Notes under the pieces: generated by a model
Told to the model about the DNA's origin: nothing
Databases searched by the model: none
What the model saw: only the letters and a program-made list of their open reading frames with translations
Program-made: the position numbers and the translations under genes
In this document: positions 58,211 through 64,000 of the stretch, piece by piece
Numbering within the stretch: position 1 is the stretch's first letter
Layout: each line of letters begins with the position of its first letter
Assembly (NCBI RefSeq): GCF_000761545.1
Contig: NZ_JPMY01000010.1
Span: 372,001-436,000 of the forward strand
DNA from: Pseudomonas sp. ML96
GTDB taxonomy: Bacteria; Pseudomonadota; Gammaproteobacteria; Pseudomonadales; Pseudomonadaceae
Direction: 5' to 3'
DNA: 64,000 nt

Positions 58211-58846
58211 ATGGTCCGACGCACCAAAGAGGAAGCCGAAGAAACCCGCCAGCGGATACTGGATGCCGCCGAGCACCTGTTCCACGAACGGGGCGTTTCG
58301 CGTACCTCGCTGGCCGATATCGCCAGCGGCGCCGGGGTCACCCGTGGCGCCATCTATTGGCATTTCCAGAACAAGGTCGATCTGTTCCAGGCCATGCTCG
58401 AGCGCCTGCACCTGCCGCTCGAGGAACTGGCCCAGGCCAGCGAGCGCGAGGACGAACCCAACCCGCTGGGGCAGACCCGCGAGCTGCTGGTGCGCCTGCT
58501 GCGCAACGTGGAGCTGGACGAGCAGAGCCGGCGCATCCAGGAAATCCTCGCGCACAAGTGCGAGTACACCGACGACCTCGGCGACCTGCGGCAGAAGATG
58601 CAGGCCCTGCATGTGGAGTGCGATGAGCGTATCGAGAAATCGTTACGCAATGCGGTCAGCAAGGGGCAGCTGCCGGCCGACCTCGACTGCCGCCGCGCCA
58701 CCCTGTGCCTGCACGGCTATATCCATGGCCTGCAGGCCAACTGGCTACTGGCGCCGGGCGGCGACTCGCTGGCGGCCCAGGCCGAGCCACTGGTCGACGC
58801 CCTGCTCGACATGCTGCGCTGCAGCCATGCCCTACGTCGGCGCTGA
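58211..58846 (+). CDS. ttgR: TetR-family repressor of the efflux operon (TtgR-like)
   Basis: A 211-residue TetR regulator. HTH: RQRILDAAEHLFHERGVSRTSLADIASGAGVTRGAIYWHF; the start MVRRTKEEAEETR equals that of TtgR. Ligand domain (about 60-200) has HKCEYTDDLGDLRQK as in TtgR (HKCEFTDDM...). Predicted to bind the operator at 58125-58156 and release it with flavonoids or antibiotics. Its 3' end overlaps the convergent DUF4345 gene by 15 bp. Confidence 0.9.
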   Translation: MVRRTKEEAEETRQRILDAAEHLFHERGVSRTSLADIASGAGVTRGAIYWHFQNKVDLFQAMLERLHLPLEELAQASEREDEPNPLGQTRELLVRLLRNVELDEQSRRIQEILAHKCEYTDDLGDLRQKMQALHVECDERIEKSLRNAVSKGQLPADLDCRRATLCLHGYIHGLQANWLLAPGGDSLAAQAEPLVDALLDMLRCSHALRRR

Positions 58847-59218
58847 ACTGCGCAACAGCCAGAACGCCAGGCCGGCCGAGACACCCTCGAACAGCATGGC
58901 GTAGAGGTTGAAGGTCTGCTGCGCGCCGCCGTCCAGCCACATGCCGCCGATCCGCGCGACACACAGGCTGGCGTAGAGCAGCACCAGCAGCATCAGCGCC
59001 GGGCGCAGCAGCTCGCCGCGCATTAGCGCCAGGCCCAGCCACGCCGCCAGCCCCAGTTGCAGGCCGCCGTAATAGGCACGCACGTCGGTGATGGCGGCAG
59101 GCTCCATCAGCAGCATGCCACTGAGGTTGGCGGTCTCCTGCGGGCGGATGAAATAGGCCAGGCCGAAGCCGGCGAGCAGCAGGATCTGGACGATCAGGAA
59201 CAGGCGAACAGGCAGCAT
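58832..59218 (-). CDS. DUF4345 family membrane protein
   Basis: A 128-residue protein with four helices: PVRLFLIVQILLLAGFGLAYF, DVRAYYGGLQLGLAAWLGLAL, LLRPALMLLVLLYASLCVARI, TFNLYAMLFEGVSAGLAFWLL. RAYYGGLQLGLAAWL is the DUF4345 block. ATG at 59218 has GGAGACCGCCG; a longer frame to 59251 lacks support. Role unknown. Confidence 0.85.
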   Translation of the reverse strand: MLPVRLFLIVQILLLAGFGLAYFIRPQETANLSGMLLMEPAAITDVRAYYGGLQLGLAAWLGLALMRGELLRPALMLLVLLYASLCVARIGGMWLDGGAQQTFNLYAMLFEGVSAGLAFWLLRSSAPT

Positions 59219-59344
59219 CGGCGGTCTCCGTGACAGGCGCAGGGCGAGCATAGGCCGAGCCGACGCAGACGGAAACAGTCACGGCCTGGGACTGGCGACT
59301 ACCCCGCGCTATCCTGCCGCCCATCTCTTTTAGAGGAATTCGCC

Positions 59345-59776
59345 ATGCGCCTCCTGCCTCTCGCCACCCTCCTCTTCGCCACTGCCGCCCAGGCCGCCGA
59401 ACCGGTGACCATGGACGTGCACCGCGACGCCAACTGCGGCTGCTGCAAGGCCTGGATCAGCCATCTGCAAGACAACGGCATCCAGGTCAACGACCACGTC
59501 GAAGACGACATGAGCGCGGTCAAACAACGCCTCGGCGTGCCGCCGCGCCTGGCCTCGTGCCACACCGGGGTGATCGACGGCAAGTTCGTCGAGGGCCATG
59601 TACCGGCCCGCGACGTGCTCGCCCTGCAGGGCCGTCCTGACCTGCTCGGTGCTGCGGTGCCGGGCATGCCGCACGGCTCGCCAGGCATGGAAACCGGCCG
59701 CGTGGACGCCTACCAGGTGATCGGCCTGGACAAGAGCGGCAAGGAAAGCGTGCTCGCCGACTATCCGGCCAAATAA
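59345..59776 (+). CDS. DUF411 periplasmic metal-binding protein
   Basis: A 143-residue exported protein. Signal (MRLLPLATLLFATAAQA), then EPVTMDVHRDANCGCCKAWIS, the CxCC metal motif of DUF411; later VIDGKFVEGHVPARDVLAL, PGMPHGSPGME with Met/His. The family is tied to copper resistance. Shine-Dalgarno AGAGGAA. Isolated unit. Confidence 0.92.
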   Translation: MRLLPLATLLFATAAQAAEPVTMDVHRDANCGCCKAWISHLQDNGIQVNDHVEDDMSAVKQRLGVPPRLASCHTGVIDGKFVEGHVPARDVLALQGRPDLLGAAVPGMPHGSPGMETGRVDAYQVIGLDKSGKESVLADYPAK

Positions 59777-59844
59777 GTACGGGCTGGCGCCCTTCGCCGA
59801 CGAGGACGACACTGTCAGCCTCGGACGAATGAAGGAGCACGGCC

Positions 59845-60717
59845 ATGCGCTGGGAACGAGGTAGACGCAGCGACAACGTGGTGGATACCCGTGGCGGCGG
59901 TGGCGGCATGCGCTTCGGCGGCGGCAAGGGCCTGAGCCTGGGCGGCATCGCCATCGTCGTGGTGGTCGGTCTGCTGATGGGCCAGGACCCGCTGACCATC
60001 CTTGGCAACGTGGTCAACCAAGGCGTGCAACAGGGCGCCCCGGTGCAAGAACAGCGTCCCCCGGCAGCCAACGACCCGCAGACCGAATTCGTCCGCGCCG
60101 TGCTCGGCGACACCGAGGACACCTGGCGCGCGCTGTTCCAGGCCGCCGGCAAGCAATACCAGGACCCCAAGCTCGTGCTGTTCAGCGGCGGCGTGCGCTC
60201 GGCCTGCGGCTTCGCCGATGCTGCCGTCGGCCCCTTCTACTGCCCCGGTGATCGTCAGGTCTATCTCGACCTGTCGTTCTTCCGCGAGATGGAGACACGC
60301 TTCTCCGCCGCCGGCGACTTCGCTCAGGCCTACGTGATCGCCCACGAGGTTGGCCACCACGTGCAGACCCTGCTCGGCGTCTCGGCCAAGGTCAACGCGG
60401 CGCGCCAGCGTGGCGAGCGGGTGGAGGGCGACAACGGTCTGCTGGTACGCCAGGAGCTGCAGGCCGACTGCCTGGCCGGGGTCTGGGCGCATCACGCCCA
60501 GCAACGCCTGAACTGGCTGGAGCCGGGCGACCTGGAAGAGGCACTGAACGCCGCCAACGCCATCGGCGACGACCGCCTGCAGAAACAGAGTCGTGGCACC
60601 GTAGTGCCGGACTCCTTCACCCACGGCACCTCGGCGCAGCGCATGCGCTGGTTCAGCGCCGGCTTCGACAGCGGCCAGCCGGGGCGCTGCGATACCTTCA
60701 AGGCGGCGAAGTTATAG
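59845..60717 (+). CDS. Predicted neutral zinc metallopeptidase (YpfJ family)
   Basis: A 290-residue membrane-anchored protease-like protein. N-terminal MRWERGRRSDNVVDTRGGGGG, helix LGGIAIVVVVGLLMG, then the metal site HEVGHHVQTLLG (HExxH) and ELQADCLAGVWAH supplying Glu as third ligand. The C-terminal THGTSAQRMRWFSAGFDSGQPGRCDTF is the family signature. Substrates unknown. The DUF411 gene lies 68 bp upstream. Confidence 0.93.
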   Translation: MRWERGRRSDNVVDTRGGGGGMRFGGGKGLSLGGIAIVVVVGLLMGQDPLTILGNVVNQGVQQGAPVQEQRPPAANDPQTEFVRAVLGDTEDTWRALFQAAGKQYQDPKLVLFSGGVRSACGFADAAVGPFYCPGDRQVYLDLSFFREMETRFSAAGDFAQAYVIAHEVGHHVQTLLGVSAKVNAARQRGERVEGDNGLLVRQELQADCLAGVWAHHAQQRLNWLEPGDLEEALNAANAIGDDRLQKQSRGTVVPDSFTHGTSAQRMRWFSAGFDSGQPGRCDTFKAAKL

Positions 60718-60730
60718 CGCGCGCCGGGAA

Positions 60731-61747
60731 CTAGGCGCGCTGTTGCTGCTCCTGGTAAGCCTTGGGTGATACGCCGAACCAGCCCTTGAACGCCTTGTAG
60801 AAGGCACTCGGCTCGGCGAAACCCAGCTCGCGGCTGAGCTGCTCGACCCGGCAACCCGGCTGCTGCAGGCTGCGCAGCGCATGCTCGCGGCGCACTTCGG
60901 CCAGCAGTTCGGAGAAGCTGCAGCCCTCCTCGCGCAAATGCCGGTGCAGGGTCTGCCGGCTGGTGCGCAGGCGGCGCGCCACCGCCTGCACCGAGAAGCC
61001 CCCATCGAGCAGTCCCAGCTCGATCAGATGCAGTACCTGCTGGCGCAGGCTGTGCTGACTGGGCAGATGCGCCTGCATGTCGCGGACCCGCTGCAACAGC
61101 AGGCCCTTGATGTAGTCGTTGCCGCCGAGCAGCGGCAGCTGCATGTCCGCCGCCGCCATTTCGAGGTAATCCAGCGGCTCGCCGAAGCGCACCGGGCAAC
61201 CGAGGATCTGCCGGTAGCTGGCCGAGCCGGCCAGCGGCATATGACGGAAGCCCACGCGCAGCGGCACCAGCCGTGTGCCGCTCATCTGCCGGCCCCAGCA
61301 CAGGGCAGAACTCAGACTGTATTCGCAGGCGGGCGGATGGCTGGCCAAGGGAGCTGTGAACAGGAAGTCGATGCGTACACGGTCGGCGCCCTGCTCGACC
61401 CGCAGATTCTCGCACTCGCTCATCACCGGGCTGTGCTGGCGGAACAGCTCCAGCGCCTCGCCGAGGGTGGCGCTCATCGCCGCCAGGTTGGCCACCGGGC
61501 CACGGCTCTGCAAACCGCGCTGCTGACCCAGCTGCAGGCCGAGATCGGCCGGCGCGCCGCGCTCGGCGGCCAGCTGCCACAGGCGCAGCAGCCAGGCCAC
61601 CGGGATGCGCGCCTCCAGGTCCAGCTGCGTGTTCGGCGCCAGGCCCAGCTCGACCAGATCGGCCGGGCCAGCCAGCTGCAGGCGGCGCAGGCTCTGGTAC
61701 AGGTCGAGGAGCAGCGAGGCGGTGGCGCTGGGGGAGGTGTCCAGCAT
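60731..61747 (-). CDS. AraC-family transcriptional regulator
   Basis: A 338-residue regulator: N-terminal arabinose-binding-like domain of PF12625 type (about 1-215: VAWLLRLWQLAAERGAPADLGLQLG ...) and C-terminal double HTH (FSVQAVARRLRTSRQTLHRHLREEG, HALRSLQQPGCRVEQLSRELGFAEPSAFYKAFKGWFG, VSPKAYQ). AAAGGA lies 10 nt before the ATG. It faces away from the acyl-CoA synthetase with 146 bp between starts and may regulate it. Confidence 0.9.
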   Translation of the reverse strand: MLDTSPSATASLLLDLYQSLRRLQLAGPADLVELGLAPNTQLDLEARIPVAWLLRLWQLAAERGAPADLGLQLGQQRGLQSRGPVANLAAMSATLGEALELFRQHSPVMSECENLRVEQGADRVRIDFLFTAPLASHPPACEYSLSSALCWGRQMSGTRLVPLRVGFRHMPLAGSASYRQILGCPVRFGEPLDYLEMAAADMQLPLLGGNDYIKGLLLQRVRDMQAHLPSQHSLRQQVLHLIELGLLDGGFSVQAVARRLRTSRQTLHRHLREEGCSFSELLAEVRREHALRSLQQPGCRVEQLSRELGFAEPSAFYKAFKGWFGVSPKAYQEQQQRA

Positions 61748-61893
61748 GACGGCAAATCCTTTCACCTACGGGATGGCCGATTGTGCGGCGCCGGTGAGAC
61801 GAATTGCCAGTCCGTTGCGACCTGTGGCTATCAACAGCTCAGGCATGCCTTGCGTAGATTGCGGCGAATAACAACAACATCGCAGGTCCCCCC

Positions 61894-63723
61894 ATGAACC
61901 ATGCCGCCGTTCTCACCTTGCCACGCCTGCTGTCCCGCGTGCCCTACATGCTCGCCGGGCTACCCGGCATCCTCCGCGGCCTGAGCCTGGCCAGCCGCGC
62001 CCGTGGCAGCGCCGTCGGAGGCCTGGCCCAATGCGTGGAGAGCGCCGCGCGTAGCAACCCACTAGGCGCCGCGCTGATCCAGGGCGACGAGCAGCTGAAT
62101 TACACCGGGCTCGACCAGTGGGCCAACCGCCTGGCCCATCGCCTGCGCGTCGGCGGCCTGGCCCAGGGCGACTGCGCCGTACTGCTGCTGGAGAACCGCC
62201 TGGAGCTGCTGGCCTGCGTGATCGCCTGCGCCAAGCTCGGCGTAGTCGTCGCGCTGCTCAACAGCAGCCAGCGCGGCCAGGTACTGGCGCATAGCATCAA
62301 CCTGGTCAAGCCACGCATTGCCCTGGTCGGCGAGGAGCTGCTGAGCGCCTTCGAGGAAGTGCAGGAGCAGCTGCAACTGCCGGCCGACGGCCGCTACTAC
62401 TTCGCCGACCGCCCGACCTGGCGCGACCCCGGCCAAGCCCCGGCCGGCTGGCAGCACCCGGCCGCCGAACTGGCCGCACAACCGGACACGGCGCCGCCGC
62501 TGGCGCGCCCGGTGCAGGCAGAGGATCCCTGCTTCTACATCTACACCTCGGGTACCACCGGCCTGCCCAAGGCCGTGGTGTTCAACCACGGGCGCTTCCT
62601 CAAGGGCTACGGCATCTTCGGCTACGGCGCCGTGCGCCTGAGCCGCGACGACCGCATTTACTGCAGCCTGCCCTTCTATCACGCCACCGCCATGGTGGTG
62701 TGCTGGGGCTCGGCGCTGTCCGCCGGCGCGGCGTTGATCATGGTGCGCAAGTTCAGCGCCAGCCGCTTCCTCAACGAGGTGCGCCGCCACGGTGCCACCG
62801 CCTTCGGCTATGTCGGCGAACTGTGCCGCTACCTGCTGGAACGCCCAGCGCTAGCAGACGACGCCGACAACCCGCTGCGCATCATGGTCGGCAACGGCAT
62901 GCGCCCGGCCATCTGGGGCACCTTCAAGCAGCGCTTCGGCATCCAACGGGTGATCGAGTTCTACGCCTCCAGCGAGGGCAACATCGGCTTCACCAACCTG
63001 CTCAACCTGGACAACACGGTGGGCTTCACCCCCTACCCCTACGCCATCGTCCGCTACGACCGCGACAGCGAGGCACCGCTGCGCGACGAGCGCGGCCACC
63101 TGCAGAAGGTCAGCCCCGGCGAGCCCGGCCTGCTGATCGGCGAGATCACCGAGAAAACGCCGTTCCACGGCTACACCGACCCGGCCAAGACCGAGAGCTG
63201 CATCTTGCGCGACGTGTTCAAGCCCGGCGACGCCTGGTTCAACACCGGCGACCTGATGCTGCACCAGGGCTGGCGCCACGCGCAGTTCGTCGATCGCCTG
63301 GGCGACACCTTCCGCTGGAAGGGCGAGAACGTTTCCACTACCGAGGTGGAGGCGGTGCTGGATGGCATCGACGGCGTCGGCGAGGCGGTGGTCTACGGGG
63401 TGGAAATCGCCGGCACCAACGGCCGCGCCGGCATGGCCTGCATCCGCCTCGACCGCGCCCCGGCCGACTTCGACTTCCAGGGCCTGCTCGCCGAGCTGCG
63501 CCGCGAGCTGCCGCACTACGCGGTGCCGCTGTTCCTGCGCCTGAGCGAGAAGATGGAGACCACCGGCACCTTCAAACACAAGAAGGCACCACTCAAGGAC
63601 CAGGGCTTCGACCCGGCGCGCTGCGCCGACCCACTGTACGCCTGGCTACCCGGCGCCGAACGCTACGTGCCGGTGAGCGCCGAGCTGCATGCGGCGATCC
63701 AGGGCGGTGAGTACCGTTACTGA
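61894..63723 (+). CDS. Long-chain acyl-CoA synthetase (FadD6/FATP-like)
   Basis: A 609-residue adenylate-forming enzyme that activates fatty acids to CoA thioesters. AMP motif YIYTSGTTGLPKAVV at about 215, FYASSEGNIGF (A5), NTGDLMLHQGW (A7, D) and the C-terminal hinge DRLGDTFRWKGENVST with Lys late in TGTFKHKKAPLKDQG (catalytic Lys). The AlkB-type leader LPRLLSRVPYMLAGLPGILRGL is the long-chain-transporter group (fatty acid transport protein-like). Divergent from the AraC regulator. Confidence 0.92.
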   Translation: MNHAAVLTLPRLLSRVPYMLAGLPGILRGLSLASRARGSAVGGLAQCVESAARSNPLGAALIQGDEQLNYTGLDQWANRLAHRLRVGGLAQGDCAVLLLENRLELLACVIACAKLGVVVALLNSSQRGQVLAHSINLVKPRIALVGEELLSAFEEVQEQLQLPADGRYYFADRPTWRDPGQAPAGWQHPAAELAAQPDTAPPLARPVQAEDPCFYIYTSGTTGLPKAVVFNHGRFLKGYGIFGYGAVRLSRDDRIYCSLPFYHATAMVVCWGSALSAGAALIMVRKFSASRFLNEVRRHGATAFGYVGELCRYLLERPALADDADNPLRIMVGNGMRPAIWGTFKQRFGIQRVIEFYASSEGNIGFTNLLNLDNTVGFTPYPYAIVRYDRDSEAPLRDERGHLQKVSPGEPGLLIGEITEKTPFHGYTDPAKTESCILRDVFKPGDAWFNTGDLMLHQGWRHAQFVDRLGDTFRWKGENVSTTEVEAVLDGIDGVGEAVVYGVEIAGTNGRAGMACIRLDRAPADFDFQGLLAELRRELPHYAVPLFLRLSEKMETTGTFKHKKAPLKDQGFDPARCADPLYAWLPGAERYVPVSAELHAAIQGGEYRY

Positions 63724-63735
63724 AGCCGGACGCTC

Positions 63736-64000
63736 TTACCCCTCTACCTCCGGGAGAGGGGCCAGGGGTGAGGGAGCAACAGCCTCCAGGTAGATCCGCT
63801 CCAGCACGGAGGGCAACTCCAGCAGTACCTCACGATTACTGAAGCGCAGCAGCCGGATACCACTGCCGAGCAAGCACTCAGCTCGGTATTGATCGTACTT
63901 CGCACCTTCATCCGCATAGTGCTGACCACCATCCAGCTCGATACCGAGTTGCAGCTCCTCACAATAAAAATCCATTACATAAGGTGGCAGTGGATGCTGG
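63736..64000 (-). CDS. DUF559 domain protein (5' part beyond window)
   Basis: C-terminal part of an endonuclease-like protein of the DUF559 (Vsr/very-short-patch-repair-like) group. The open frame runs HPLPPYVMDFYCEELQLGIE then LDGGQHYADEGAKYDQYR and LLRFSNREVLLELPSVLERI. IELDGGQH is the DUF559 metal-site region. The frame continues past base 64000, so the start lies outside; an internal ATG at 63975 is probably not the start. Often a mobile housekeeping-associated gene. Confidence 0.85.
   Translation of the reverse strand, partial: QHPLPPYVMDFYCEELQLGIELDGGQHYADEGAKYDQYRAECLLGSGIRLLRFSNREVLLELPSVLERIYLEAVAPSPLAPLPEVEG

Overview
The window is about 66% GC chromosomal DNA from a Pseudomonas species. 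Much of it follows, from memory, the PAO1 order PA4562-PA4615: murJ, rpsT, creA-like, proB, obgE, rpmA, rplU, ispB, a small iron-type gene, fklB, a Lon-like protease, a DksA-like protein, then morA, glyA, a CobW GTPase, ybdD, cstA, mapZ, radA, mscL and an fpr-type reductase. Lineage-specific content breaks this order, so the strain is probably not P. aeruginosa. It could belong to the mendocina/alcaligenes/oleovorans side of the genus, but that cannot be settled here.

Region by region. 1-8.5 kb is translation and envelope housekeeping (MurJ, S20, ProB, Obg, L27, L21, IspB, FklB). 8.5-14 kb holds a Lon-family protease with an altered Walker A, a zinc-finger protein, the ABC-F factor EttA and two copies of a DnaA-box-bearing repeat. 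14-18.3 kb is the c-di-GMP enzyme MorA, followed directly by a 272 bp palindromic MITE-like element whose terminal repeat contains the morA stop codon. 18.7-24.8 kb is glyA and then a 1513-residue secreted protein combining a mannuronan C-5-epimerase, three RTX R-modules, an SGNH/SASA O-acetylhydrolase module and a C-terminal RTX block (PsmE-like). 24.8-39.2 kb is conserved backbone: CobW, YbdD/CstA, an overlapping lipoprotein/repeat-protein/MapZ operon, RadA, a GNAT enzyme, two YdcH proteins, MscL, a TerC-CBS protein, a flavin reductase and RlmG. 39.2-43.2 kb is a FecI-FecR-TonB receptor unit. 43.3-46 kb is the cyanide-insensitive oxidase cioAB plus a DUF2474 peptide behind a distant ANR box. 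46.2-47.7 kb is a MerR/CDF metal-efflux locus. 47.86-48.55 kb is an exported protein made of 15 tandem 14-residue repeats. 48.7-52.3 kb is a SecD-head-like lipoprotein, a DJ-1 protein, a purine permease and TrmA. 52.3-58.9 kb is a TtgABC-type RND efflux operon with its TetR repressor and a conserved operator. The end holds DUF4345, DUF411, a zinc metallopeptidase, an AraC regulator, an acyl-CoA synthetase and a partial DUF559 gene.

Themes: c-di-GMP and exopolysaccharide (MorA, MapZ, alginate epimerase/deacetylase), iron and metal response (two Fur-like boxes, FecIRA, MerR/CDF), and respiration and efflux. The strongest candidates for new biology are the 15x14-residue repeat protein, the PsmE-like enzyme placed between glyA and cobW without its exporter, and the cloverleaf MITE-like element after morA.
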